A DNA stretch of 47,452 nucleotides from Verrucomicrobiales bacterium (GTDB taxonomy: Bacteria > Verrucomicrobiota > Verrucomicrobiia > Verrucomicrobiales > DEV007): NCBI GenBank assembly GCA_021648365.1, contig JAKISY010000027.1:1-47452 (forward strand), read 5' to 3'. Of the stretch, positions 23,722 to 32,654 are shown piece after piece. The notes below the pieces were generated by a model that saw nothing but the letters and a program-made list of their open reading frames with translations, did not search any database and was not told the origin of the DNA. Numbering within the stretch: the stretch's first letter is position 1; each line of letters starts with the position of its first letter. A program made the translations under genes and the position numbers.

Positions 23722-25353
23722 ATGAAACGCAGAAGGTTTTTTCAATCAAGTTCGCTTGCCGCGATATCGGGAGCAATGATCCCTTTGAGTGGTTGTCAGC
23801 AAGGCGAGGGCAAAAAAACGGGGCGGGGGGATTTAGAGGGTGAGGCGGCGGTTGATGACTTTGTGCTGAATGAGGTCACGGTTGAGTTGTTGCAACAAAA
23901 AATGGAGCGGGGGAGCGAGACGGCGCGATCGATCACGGAGCTTTATTTGCAACGAATCGAGGAGATTGATCGGGCTGGTCCGAAATTGAAGTCGGTGATC
24001 GAGGTGAATCCAGAAGCTTTGCAGATCGCGGATGAGTTGGATGCGGAACGTGCTGCAGGTAAGGTGCGTGGTGCGCTGCATGGGGTGCCGGTGATGATCA
24101 AGGATAACATCGGTAGCGCTGACCAGATGCAGACGACGGCGGGTTCGTTGGCTTTGGCGGGTTCTAAGACGAAGCGGGACAGTCAGGTGGTGCAAAAACT
24201 CAGGCAGGCGGGGGCGGTGATTTTGGGTAAAACTAATTTGAGCGAGTGGGCGAATTTCCGTAGTGTTTCTTCATCGAGTGGCTGGAGCAGTCGTGGGGGG
24301 CAGACGCGCAATCCTTATGTGCTCGATCGCACACCTTGTGGTTCGAGTGCTGGTTCGGCGGTAGCGGTGGCGGCTAATCTTTGTGCGCTTGCGGTGGGTA
24401 CGGAGACCAGTGGTTCGTTGGTGTGTCCGTCGAGTGTCAATGGTATTGTGGGGATCAAGCCTACGGTGGGTTTGATCGGGCGTTCGGGTATCATTCCGAT
24501 TTCGGAGACTCAGGATACTGCGGGTCCGATGGCGAGGACGGTGAGGGATGCGGCGATTTTGCTGGGAGCTTTGACGGGAGGGGATGAGCGGGATGCCAGA
24601 ACTTTGGAGAGTGAGGGCAAGAGTCACGATGATTATACGAAGTTTTTATCGGAACAAGGGCTCAAGGAGGTGCGGCTTGGGGTGCCTACCAGCTTGATGG
24701 GGGTCAACGCTGAGGCGGATCATTTGCTGGTGGCGGCTTTGGACTTGCTGGAGCAACAGGGGGCGGAATTGGTCAAGGTGGAAGGGGAACTGGTCGCTGG
24801 TGCTGGGGAGGTGCTCACGGTGTTGCTCTATGAGTTCAAGCATGGGCTGAATCGTTATTTGCAGAGGGATGCGACGGGGGCTGAGGTGAAAAGTTTAACG
24901 CAGGTATTGGCTTTTAACCGTGAACATGTGAAGCGGGTGATGCCGTTTTTTAAGCAAGAACTCTTGGAGCTTGCGGAGAGTAAGGGGGATTTGCAAAGTG
25001 AGGAGTATTTGCAGGCACGCGAGAAAAGTCTAAAGGGGGCGCGTGAAGAGGGCCTCGATCGGGTGATGACGGAGCATAAGCTGGACGGCTTGGTGGCTTC
25101 GACGAGTGGGCCGGCTTGGGCGACGGACTTGTTGTATGGCGATCGCAGGGGAACTGGCGGTTGTGCTGCGATGCCTGCGCAGGCGGGTTACCCCCACATC
25201 ACGGTGCCGATGGGTAGCGTCCATGGGCTGCCTGTGGGTTTGTCTTTTTTTGGTAAAGCGTGGTCAGAGCCGACTTTGTTGAAGATGGCGTATGCTTATG
25301 AACAGGCTTCAAAAAAGCGGGTGGCACCTGAGTTTAAGGATGAGGTAATGTGA
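23722..25353 (+). CDS. Amidase-signature family enzyme, secreted lipoprotein
   Basis: Hydrolyses an amide bond by the Ser-cisSer-Lys mechanism. Lys127 lies in GVPVMIKDNIG, the cis-Ser region in CGSSAGSA (207-212) and the nucleophile Ser232 in GTETSGSL. The N-terminus MKRRRFFQSSSLAAISGAMI resembles a Tat-type leader and ends in a lipobox (PLSGC, Cys25), so it is probably exported and anchored. ATG 23722 was preferred over the TTG 12 codons upstream because it gives this signal peptide and has GAGGTGAGG just before it. At 543 residues it is slightly longer than GatA. It is not GatA: no gatB/gatC is nearby and it is exported. Substrate unknown; peptide amidase activity is possible. Confidence 0.9.
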   Translation: MKRRRFFQSSSLAAISGAMIPLSGCQQGEGKKTGRGDLEGEAAVDDFVLNEVTVELLQQKMERGSETARSITELYLQRIEEIDRAGPKLKSVIEVNPEALQIADELDAERAAGKVRGALHGVPVMIKDNIGSADQMQTTAGSLALAGSKTKRDSQVVQKLRQAGAVILGKTNLSEWANFRSVSSSSGWSSRGGQTRNPYVLDRTPCGSSAGSAVAVAANLCALAVGTETSGSLVCPSSVNGIVGIKPTVGLIGRSGIIPISETQDTAGPMARTVRDAAILLGALTGGDERDARTLESEGKSHDDYTKFLSEQGLKEVRLGVPTSLMGVNAEADHLLVAALDLLEQQGAELVKVEGELVAGAGEVLTVLLYEFKHGLNRYLQRDATGAEVKSLTQVLAFNREHVKRVMPFFKQELLELAESKGDLQSEEYLQAREKSLKGAREEGLDRVMTEHKLDGLVASTSGPAWATDLLYGDRRGTGGCAAMPAQAGYPHITVPMGSVHGLPVGLSFFGKAWSEPTLLKMAYAYEQASKKRVAPEFKDEVM

Positions 25354-25534
25354 CTAGGGGGGGAGTTTACCATGAAGCACATGAAGGGCGTGAAGAATGT
25401 GGGGGTTTGGTGACTTGGGGGCTATTTAGAGTTTGTTAAGGACTGGGGTGCTTGCTAGAGCTGATCCAGAAAAGCTGCGTCGAGCCGTAGCACTCCAAAA
25501 CACCGTCTTCACGGCGAATATTTTTTGCCTTGCG
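25354..25534. repeat. CATGAAG arm and GTCGAGCC element
   Basis: An unpaired CATGAAG-family left arm (ACCATGAAGCACATGAAGGG) follows the amidase stop at about 25370-25402. A copy of the element seen at 1081-1112, containing GTCGAGCCGTAGCACTCCAA, lies at 25470-25500. Both flanking genes converge here. No terminator with a U-tract is visible. Confidence 0.65.
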
Positions 25535-26524
25535 CTACTGTGATTTTGGAGCTTCGGGCTTCATGATGGAGAAGTCGCGACTGGAGCGGGTGGCTGCGGT
25601 GCTGGATTGGCTGGTGGCGAGTAGGATGGTGCCGGGGGTCATGACGGAGATGACTTTGTTGCGGAAGTCATCCGAGATGTGAATGCGACCACGCATTTCG
25701 CCGACGGCGTTGCGTGAGGCTTTGCCGCCATGCAAGCTGAGCACGGTCCAGTTAGGTGGGGAGGTCTGACCTTCGAGCATCATGAAGACTCCTTCGGGAA
25801 GATTGGCAGGTCCGTTGATGCCGATAGGGGATTGACCGATCTGGATGCCGTTGCGGTAGATGTAGGCGGTGGCGTCTTGGTAACTGACAAGGATGCTGAC
25901 GGGACCACTGGGGCTTTTGCCGGGGTTCCAAGTGGCTTTGCGGTCAGGATTGGGAATAGCTGGGGCTGATCCGGGTTTGGAGCGCGAGGCGAGTAACAGG
26001 GAGGCGGGTTGCGATGAGCGCGATGGTTTGGCGGCTTTGTTGGTGATGACGACGGTGGAGCCGTTTTGGGTGACGGTGAAGAGTTTTTTGGAAAACTCGT
26101 AGGGTAGGCGCACGCAACCGTGGGAGGCGGGATAGCCTGGTAGGTTGCCGGCGTGCATGGCGATGCCGCCCCAGGTGAGGCGCTGCATGTAGGGCATTTT
26201 GGCGCCTTTGTAGATGCTGGATTCGTGATCGACGTGGCGCTGTAGGATGGTGAAGACGCCGGTGGGGGTGTCGTGTCCGGATTTGCCGGTGCTGACGGTG
26301 GAGCGGGCGATGTTGATGCCGTTGCGATAGACGTAGGCTATCTGGTCATCGACACTGATGACGATGAGCAGCGGGCCACTGGGGGAGCGTTCGGGGTGCC
26401 ACTCGAATTGACCGGGTTTGAGTTTTGCTTGGTGGGTGGGTAGCGTTTCGCAAGCGCTGATGAATAGTAGGCTCGGGGCGAGCAGGGCGATGGCGAGTAG
26501 TTTGAGGAAATGGGATGATTTCAT
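25535..26524 (-). CDS. L,D-transpeptidase (YkuD) lipoprotein with degenerate second domain
   Basis: Forms 3-3 crosslinks in peptidoglycan or attaches proteins to it. A signal peptide with lipobox (FISAC, Cys25) precedes YkuD domain 1, with motif HAGNLPGYPASHGCVRL: His124, His135 and nucleophile Cys137. Residues about 195-310 repeat the beginning of the same domain: SPSGPVSILVS and AYIYRNGIQIG correspond to SPSGPLLIVIS and AYVYRNGINIA in the first copy. The second copy lacks the SHGCxR motif (LHGGKASRNAVGEMRGRIHI instead) and cannot be a Cys transpeptidase. The gene is divergent from ligA. A second YkuD-like gene lies at 37858-38703. Confidence 0.9.
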   Translation of the reverse strand: MKSSHFLKLLAIALLAPSLLFISACETLPTHQAKLKPGQFEWHPERSPSGPLLIVISVDDQIAYVYRNGINIARSTVSTGKSGHDTPTGVFTILQRHVDHESSIYKGAKMPYMQRLTWGGIAMHAGNLPGYPASHGCVRLPYEFSKKLFTVTQNGSTVVITNKAAKPSRSSQPASLLLASRSKPGSAPAIPNPDRKATWNPGKSPSGPVSILVSYQDATAYIYRNGIQIGQSPIGINGPANLPEGVFMMLEGQTSPPNWTVLSLHGGKASRNAVGEMRGRIHISDDFRNKVISVMTPGTILLATSQSSTAATRSSRDFSIMKPEAPKSQ

Positions 26525-26633
26525 CTGGCGACTATGAAGAAAAGCTGTAAAGATGCAAGCTTTCTGATGATGGACGGGAAAAATATCGATGTTTTATTGC
26601 GGAGGTGGTGTGATTGCGTTTATCAATAGGGTG

Positions 26634-28874
26634 ATGACGAGTGAAGAAGCTAAAATTGAAATTGAGCGTTTGAGCAGGGACTTGGCGAGGTATGATCGTT
26701 GGTATTATGTGGAGGCGGCGCCAGAGATTTCTGATGCGGAGTATGATGTGCTTTATCGTCAGTTGGAGGTTTTGGAGGGGGAGTTTCCGCAGTGGCTTTC
26801 GACGGAGTCGCCCACGCAACGGGTGGGTGGGCAGCCGATCGAGGGGTTTGAGCAGTTGGCGCATAGGTTGCCGATGTTGAGCATCGATGATGTTTTTTCG
26901 CGGGAGGAGGTGACGGCTTTTTTTGTGCGTTTGCAAAAATTGACGGGTTTGCAGCAATTGGATTTGATCGTGGAACCTAAGATTGATGGGGTTGCGGTGT
27001 GTTTGATCTATGTGAATGGGTGTTTGCAAAATGCGGCGACGCGAGGGGATGGCATGGAGGGGGATGTGGTGACGTCGAATGTGAGAACGATGCAGTCGGT
27101 GCCCTTGCGTTTACCAGAGGGATCGCCTGAGTTGTTGGAGATTCGCGGAGAGATTTACATGCCGAACGAGGCTTTTGCGGAACTTAACCGTCAGCGTGAC
27201 GAGGCTGGGTTGGCGGTTTTTGCTAACCCTAGGAATGCTACGGCGGGTTCGTTGAAATTGTTAGATCCTCGCGAGGTGGCGAAGCGCCCCTTGGAGTTTT
27301 TGGCGCATGGTTTTGGGGCGATCGAGGGGCTGGAGCTGGCTTCGATGAATGAGTTTTTTGAGCTGTTAAAGAAGTTGGGGATTCGTGGCAATCAGCCGTT
27401 GTGGCGGGTGCATTCTTTGGATGAGATTTTTGAAAAAATAGAGGAGTTGGATCAGTTGCGGCATGACTTGCCATACGGGACGGATGGGGCGGTGATCAAG
27501 GTGAATAGTCTAGCGCTGCAGCGTGAGCTGGGGGCGACGAGTCGTGCTCCGAGGTGGGCGGCGGCGTTCAAGTTCCCACCGGAACAACAGCAGACTTTGT
27601 TGAAGTCGATCACGGTGCAGGTGGGGCGCACGGGGGTGGTGACGCCGGTGGCGGAGTTGCAGCCGGTGCTGATATCGGGTTCGACGGTGGCGCGTGCGAC
27701 TTTGCACAATCAAGATGAGATCGATCGCAAGGATGTGCGGGTGGGAGATACGGTGGTGGTGGAGAAGGCGGGGGAGATCATACCAGCGGTGGTGCGGGTG
27801 GTGAAGGAGAAGAGGCCTGCGGATAGTGTGCCTTATGTATTGTTCGATGTGGTGGGAGGGAAGTGTCCGTCGTGTGGGGAGGGGATCATTCGGGAGCAGG
27901 GTAAGGTGGCGTGGAAGTGTGTGAATTTTTTCTGTCCTGCCAAGGAGGTGAATCAGATTTTGCAATTTGCTTCGCGCAAGGCTTTGGACATTGATGGTAT
28001 TGGGGAGTCGGTGGCGGTGAAGCTGGTGGAGAGTGGCTTGGCGCATGCACCGCTGGATTTGTTTTCTTTGACGGAGGATCAATTGGCGGCACTGGAGTTG
28101 GATCCGGCGAAGATGGAATCGGGCGCTTTGTCCAAGCCTCGACGCTTTGGTGAGAAGCGCGCTGCGTCGGTGATACAGTCTTTGCAAAAGGCGATCTCAG
28201 AGAAGCCGTTGTCACGCTGGATTTATTCGATGGGGATTTCTCAGGTGGGGCAATCAGCGTCGCGGGAGGTGTCGCGTTTGTGTGAGGATTTTGCTTCGTT
28301 GCCTGATTGCGAGGTGATCGAGATGATTCGCGAACGGGGAGGGAGGGAGGCGTGGCGTAAGGAGCACCCTTATCGGCATGGCAAGGGCTTTGATTCGGAG
28401 CAGCAGCGGGTGGAGAATTTGCAGCGGCATGAGACTTATAAGGCGCGGATGGTGGAGCTAGATGAGGTCTTGGCTCCGTACCAGGTGGCGTCGGAGTTGG
28501 GTGGGGTGGCGGCTGGCAAGTTGTTGGTTTTTTTGAGATCGAATCGGGGGCAGGAGGTGTTGGCGCGGATGGCAGGGTTGGGGATTTGTCCGAAGTCGGA
28601 TAATTATGACCCTAAGCCGGTTGACCTAGAGGGCGGGTCTGAGGGTTTGCCTTTGGCCGGGAAGACGTTTGTGATCACGGGGATTTTGTCGTCGCCGAGG
28701 GATGAGTTTAAGCGTTTGATCGAAGAGGCGGGGGGCAAGGTGACGGGGGCGTTGAGTAAGAATACAGACTATTTGTTGGCGGGTGAGGGTGGCGGGTCGA
28801 AGCTGGTGAAGGCGGAGAAGTTGGGGGTGGAGGTGATTTCGGAAGAGGAGTTGGGGGAGATGTTGGGGGAATAG
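26634..28874 (+). CDS. ligA: NAD-dependent DNA ligase LigA with extra insertions
   Basis: Seals nicks in replication and repair using NAD+. The domains in order are Ia (RYDRWYYVEAAPEISDAEYD), the adenylation domain with nucleophile Lys116 in EPKIDG, the OB fold, the four-Cys zinc finger (CPSCGEG...CVNFFCPAKE), helix-hairpin-helix, and BRCT (PLAGKTFVITGILSSPRDEF). It is 746 residues against about 670 for typical LigA; the surplus is mainly in the HhH region, where a short insertion (DPAKMESGALSKPRR) and a charged stretch of about 55 residues (from IRERGGREAWRKEH) are present. ATG 26634 gives the usual N-terminus; the frame extends to an ATG at 26589 with unrelated residues. Essential gene. Confidence 0.95.
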   Translation: MTSEEAKIEIERLSRDLARYDRWYYVEAAPEISDAEYDVLYRQLEVLEGEFPQWLSTESPTQRVGGQPIEGFEQLAHRLPMLSIDDVFSREEVTAFFVRLQKLTGLQQLDLIVEPKIDGVAVCLIYVNGCLQNAATRGDGMEGDVVTSNVRTMQSVPLRLPEGSPELLEIRGEIYMPNEAFAELNRQRDEAGLAVFANPRNATAGSLKLLDPREVAKRPLEFLAHGFGAIEGLELASMNEFFELLKKLGIRGNQPLWRVHSLDEIFEKIEELDQLRHDLPYGTDGAVIKVNSLALQRELGATSRAPRWAAAFKFPPEQQQTLLKSITVQVGRTGVVTPVAELQPVLISGSTVARATLHNQDEIDRKDVRVGDTVVVEKAGEIIPAVVRVVKEKRPADSVPYVLFDVVGGKCPSCGEGIIREQGKVAWKCVNFFCPAKEVNQILQFASRKALDIDGIGESVAVKLVESGLAHAPLDLFSLTEDQLAALELDPAKMESGALSKPRRFGEKRAASVIQSLQKAISEKPLSRWIYSMGISQVGQSASREVSRLCEDFASLPDCEVIEMIRERGGREAWRKEHPYRHGKGFDSEQQRVENLQRHETYKARMVELDEVLAPYQVASELGGVAAGKLLVFLRSNRGQEVLARMAGLGICPKSDNYDPKPVDLEGGSEGLPLAGKTFVITGILSSPRDEFKRLIEEAGGKVTGALSKNTDYLLAGEGGGSKLVKAEKLGVEVISEEELGEMLGE

Positions 28875-28964
28875 CGTTGCAATTGCACATGGAGGGGAGA
28901 AAGAGTTTACATGGATGAATAGGATGAGGAGAAGAGGGGTTGGGGGAGAAGTTGGAAGGGGTTA
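28875..28964. repeat. ACATGGATG-type repeat fragment
   Basis: GTTTACATGGATGAATAGG at about 28907-28925 followed by ATGAGGAGAAGAGG. It matches the type seen at 16464-16496 (ACATGGATGAACAGG). It lies between the convergent ligA and YiiX-like genes. Confidence 0.5.
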
Positions 28965-30542
28965 TTATTTCATCAGTTGGCGGGTGCGGGTTTCTGCTTG
29001 TTTGCCGGTTAGGATGGTGGCGTTGTATTTGCCTTGGGCAGGGCCTTCTTCGGCTAAGAGGATGAAGTCGAAGGCTTTGGGGTTGGTGTCGAGGTGGTAG
29101 TTGATGATGTCGTCGGCGGTGAGCACCCAGTGGGCTCGTTGTTTGGTGAGCTTGAAGTTGAAGTCGCCATTTTTTTCGAGGGTGCGGTAGGTGAGTTCGG
29201 TGCAGCAGTTGCGGGTGGCGTCGGAGAAGTCGTAGCGGAAGTCGTAGGGGGTGCCGACATAGCGGAAGGTGTCGGTGAGTTGTTTGCGAGTTTGCTCGGG
29301 GGTGAAGCGGGGACGCAGCACGGCGAGTCGGTTGATGTGGGTTTTGAGCAGTTTTTTTAGAGAATAGAGGCGCACGCCTTCGGCGATGGATTCGATGACG
29401 TCGATTTGTTCGCCGCTGGCGAGTCGTTTGATGTTGGCCTGTTGCACTAGGTGGTGCGCTTGTTGCTCATTGATCGCGTGTTGGCGCAGGTAGTGGTCGC
29501 TGAGTCCGAGTTGTTGTCGTTCTTTGCGGGTGCCGATGTAGGTGATGCCGTGTTTGAATTTTCCAGGCAGGAAGACGCTGCTCATGTAGCCTTCGGTGAA
29601 GCTGAGCAGGATGTCGCCGGGTTGTAGCAGGTTTTGTATTTGTTTGATTTGCGAGGGACTGAAGCGGACGATGGATTTTGCGGGGTTTTTGATGCGGGCG
29701 ACGCCTTTGAAGAGGTGGCCGCGGGCGGTGTAGAGTTGGGCGTCGATTTTTTGGTTGAGTTTTCTGCCGGCGTCGGCGGCTTTGCTGTGGCGGACTTGGT
29801 TTTCGAGGGAGGCGAGTTTTTGCGGGGTGTGTTCGCCGAGCAGGGTTCGGATGTTGGCGGCGGTGCGGGTGTAGAGGCTGGGAAGCTGCTCGATGAGGCG
29901 GGCGTAGCTAGAGTTGGTGCGACGAAGTTGAGCGAGAGAGGGGGTTGATTTGAGTTGTTTTGGTAGTTCTGCCTGGGCGCTGGTGAGGCTGTGGATGTGG
30001 TTGGGGTTGGTGACGTTTTTGACAAGAGTGGAGTAGCTGTCGCGCGGCACTTCGTAGTGGGGGAAGCTTGAGTCGAGAAATTTGTGGGTAATAGGATGGT
30101 GGTGAAAGCGCGCGGCGATATCGGATTCGAGCCAGCTGAGATTGGCACTGGCGCTTTGTCCTAAGATGGCTGCTTTGCTCTTGTCATTAGGGTAGCTGCG
30201 GGCATCGAGGATGATTTGTTGCAGTTCGTCGTGACTTTGTTGGTAGCGTAATAATAACAAGCCTGCTTGATCGCTTTGTTCTGCAGAAAAATAAGGATGG
30301 GGGCGTTGCTCGAGGTTTTTTTGCAGAGCGGAGAAGCTTGAGGAGAGGTGTTGCAGGGCTTTGATTTGAGAGCTGAGCAGTTGGGTGTTTTGCGCTAGGC
30401 TTCTACTGGGCTTGGCAGATTTTTCCGCTGGTTCGGCAGGGGACGTTGGCAACCAATGGTGGTGCTTTACTGAGGGGGAGGTCGAGCAAGCGGTGATGAA
30501 TAGCAGGGCAAAGCTGCAGGCGAGAGGTAACGTTTTTTTCAT
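28965..30542 (-). CDS. YiiX/YebB-like papain-fold lipoprotein (permuted NlpC/P60)
   Basis: A 525-residue lipoprotein (signal and lipobox FITAC, Cys19). The N-terminal half (about 40-270) is helical, with many Gln/Leu and no recognised domain; it may form a coiled coil. The C-terminal half has the permuted NlpC/P60 layout of YiiX-type hydrolases (PF05708). It starts with QPGDILLSFTEG near 300, has the catalytic His region KHGITYIG near 325, then DFRYDF and the Cys motif NCCTELTY (Cys446/447). The order His-before-Cys is the mark of the circular permutation. Members cleave amide or ester bonds in the envelope; the substrate here is unknown. The first gene to its left, ligA, is convergent. Confidence 0.82.
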   Translation of the reverse strand: MKKTLPLACSFALLFITACSTSPSVKHHHWLPTSPAEPAEKSAKPSRSLAQNTQLLSSQIKALQHLSSSFSALQKNLEQRPHPYFSAEQSDQAGLLLLRYQQSHDELQQIILDARSYPNDKSKAAILGQSASANLSWLESDIAARFHHHPITHKFLDSSFPHYEVPRDSYSTLVKNVTNPNHIHSLTSAQAELPKQLKSTPSLAQLRRTNSSYARLIEQLPSLYTRTAANIRTLLGEHTPQKLASLENQVRHSKAADAGRKLNQKIDAQLYTARGHLFKGVARIKNPAKSIVRFSPSQIKQIQNLLQPGDILLSFTEGYMSSVFLPGKFKHGITYIGTRKERQQLGLSDHYLRQHAINEQQAHHLVQQANIKRLASGEQIDVIESIAEGVRLYSLKKLLKTHINRLAVLRPRFTPEQTRKQLTDTFRYVGTPYDFRYDFSDATRNCCTELTYRTLEKNGDFNFKLTKQRAHWVLTADDIINYHLDTNPKAFDFILLAEEGPAQGKYNATILTGKQAETRTRQLMK

Positions 30543-30604
30543 CGGATGGTCGGTGAGGTGGGCTAATAGAGCACAATTTGAGGAGGATGCGAGGGGCTTG
30601 CTCG

Positions 30605-30697
30605 GCGGCGTTGCACTGGGGAGATCATATCATCAATATTGTGGATACTCCTGGTCACGCGGATTTCGGTGAAAACTATAAAAAAAGACATTTTTAG
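30605..30697 (+). pseudogene. typA/bipA remnant (GTPase G3 region)
   Basis: The + strand frame from 30605 reads AALHWGDHIINIVDTPGHAD followed by FGE, then unrelated residues and a TAG at 30695-30697. The core NIVDTPGHADFG is the G3 motif as found in TypA/BipA, including the Ala in GHAD and the Trp-x-Asp before it; LepA has LLDTPGHVDFSYE instead. No start or further GTPase motif is present, so this is a small decayed fragment. It lies just upstream of lepA, another translational GTPase gene. Confidence 0.5.
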
Positions 30698-30812
30698 CAG
30701 TTGGCTAGGGGAAGTCTTTACTTTGTAGGATAGTGAGCTAGTATGCCGCGGATTGATCAGACTAAAGATTGTCGATCATTTCTATTTATTTAACTCAAGT
30801 CCAGCCAATACG

Positions 30813-32612
30813 ATGTCCATCGAGCTCACTCGCAATTTCTCGATCATCGCCCATATTGATCACGGTAAGACGACTTTGTCTGACCGTTTATTGGAGCATA
30901 CTTCAACGATTTCTCAGCGTGAGCAGCAGGATCAATTGCTCGATTCGATGGATCTCGAACGCGAGCGTGGCATCACGATCAAGTCGCATCCGGTGACGAT
31001 GAAGTTCCAATCTAAGGATGGTAAGGAGTATCGTCTGAACTTGTTGGATACTCCGGGGCATGTGGATTTTTCGTATGAGGTGTCGCGTAGTTTGGCTGCT
31101 TGCGAGGGGGCTTTGTTGCTGATCGATGCGGCGCAGGGGGTGGAGGCGCAGACGGTGGCTAACATGCATCTGGCAATGCAGCAGGATCTGAAGGTGGTGC
31201 CGGTGATCAATAAGATCGATTTGCCGGGGGCGGATTTGCCGATGGCCAAAAAGCAGTTGGAGGACATCATCGCGATCCCTGCGGAGGAGGCGATCGAGGC
31301 GAGTGCTAAGATGGGCATTGGTATCGAGGATATCCTCGAAGCTGTGGTGGAGCGGATTCCCCACCCAGAAATACCTGAGGATGATTTGCTGCGAGCGACA
31401 GTGTTTGATTCGATGTTCGATACCTACCGAGGGGTGGTGTCCTATGTGCGCGTGGTATCTGGTCAACTGAAGCGCGGCACGGCCATCAAGATGATGAGCA
31501 CGGGAAAAAATTACGAGGTGAAGGAGGTGGGGATTTTCACTCCAAAACAAACGCCGACCGATGTGCTGAATGCAGGTGATGTGGGCTACTTGATCGCTAA
31601 CATGAAGACCTCTACGGAGGTGAAGATTGGTGATACAGTGACGGGATCTAAGAAGCCTTGCCCTGAGCCTTTGCCAGGTTTCAAGGTGGTGCAACCGATG
31701 GTGTTCAGCGGGATTTACCCGGTGTCCACTGATGATTTTGAGCAACTCAAGTTGGCGATGGGCAAGTTGCAGATCAACGATGCGGCTTTCACCTATCAGG
31801 CGGAGAGTTCGGTGGCTTTGGGTTTCGGTTTCCGTTGCGGTTTTCTCGGCCTGCTGCACATGGAGATTGTGCAGGAGCGTCTGCGTCGTGAGTATGATAT
31901 GGATGTGATCTCTACCTACCCGGGGGTGATTTACCAAGTGACTAAGACCAACGGGGAAGAACTGGAGGTGGATAATCCTAGCTTTTTACCAGAAGCTCAA
32001 GTGATCGAAGAGATCCGTGAACCAATTGTGAAGGTATTCATCATGGTGCCGAATCAATACATCGGGGATATGATGAAAATGGTGCTTGAGCGGCGTGGAG
32101 AATTAGAAAATACGGAGACTTTGGATGATAATCGAGTGATGCTGACTTGTCTCTTGCCACTCAATGAGATTTTGGTGGACTTCAATGATAAGCTTAAGAG
32201 TTTGACTCGTGGTTACGGTTCGATGGATTATGAGCACTCGGGTTATCGCCCTGCTAAGCTGGTGAAGATGGAGATGTTGATCAGCGGTGAGTCGGTAGAT
32301 GCGTTTTCCTCGATTGTGCATCGGGATAAAGCGCAGGCGCGTGGACGCCATTTGGCGGCGAAGTTGAAAGAGGTGATACCTCGTCAGATGTTCACGGTGG
32401 CGATTCAGGCGACGATCGGCGGCAATATCATTGCTCGTGAGACGATCACTGCGATGCGCAAAAATGTGACGGCTAAGTGTTACGGCGGAGATATTTCGCG
32501 TAAACGCAAGCTTTTGGAGAAACAGAAGGCGGGTAAGAAGAAGATGAAGGCGATTGGTAAGGTGAATATTCCGCAGGAAGCTTTCATTAAGGTTTTGAAA
32601 ACTAGCGACTAG
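30813..32612 (+). CDS. lepA: Elongation factor 4 (LepA), ribosome-associated GTPase
   Basis: A translational GTPase that acts on the ribosome, implicated in back-translocation, initiation and 30S assembly. The 599-residue product shows G1 (AHIDHGKTTLSDRLL), the switch-I ERGITIKSHPVTM, G3 (DTPGHVDFSYEVSRSLAACE), G4 (NKIDLPGADL) and the LepA-specific C-terminus, Lys-rich (RKRKLLEKQKAGKKKMKAIG). ATG 30813 gives the conserved MSIELTRNFSIIAHIDHGK start; the frame extends 20 codons upstream with no homology. It heads a likely lepA-lepB-hpnD operon (42 bp to lepB). Confidence 0.97.
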   Translation: MSIELTRNFSIIAHIDHGKTTLSDRLLEHTSTISQREQQDQLLDSMDLERERGITIKSHPVTMKFQSKDGKEYRLNLLDTPGHVDFSYEVSRSLAACEGALLLIDAAQGVEAQTVANMHLAMQQDLKVVPVINKIDLPGADLPMAKKQLEDIIAIPAEEAIEASAKMGIGIEDILEAVVERIPHPEIPEDDLLRATVFDSMFDTYRGVVSYVRVVSGQLKRGTAIKMMSTGKNYEVKEVGIFTPKQTPTDVLNAGDVGYLIANMKTSTEVKIGDTVTGSKKPCPEPLPGFKVVQPMVFSGIYPVSTDDFEQLKLAMGKLQINDAAFTYQAESSVALGFGFRCGFLGLLHMEIVQERLRREYDMDVISTYPGVIYQVTKTNGEELEVDNPSFLPEAQVIEEIREPIVKVFIMVPNQYIGDMMKMVLERRGELENTETLDDNRVMLTCLLPLNEILVDFNDKLKSLTRGYGSMDYEHSGYRPAKLVKMEMLISGESVDAFSSIVHRDKAQARGRHLAAKLKEVIPRQMFTVAIQATIGGNIIARETITAMRKNVTAKCYGGDISRKRKLLEKQKAGKKKMKAIGKVNIPQEAFIKVLKTSD

Positions 32613-32654
32613 GGTTTCTATTGTTGAGCAAAAATAGTAAATAATAGAGCTGGC

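Noticed and set aside
23722..25353. GatA subunit of the Glu-tRNA amidotransferase
   Set aside because: The protein has an export signal and lipobox, and gatB and gatC are absent from the neighbourhood.
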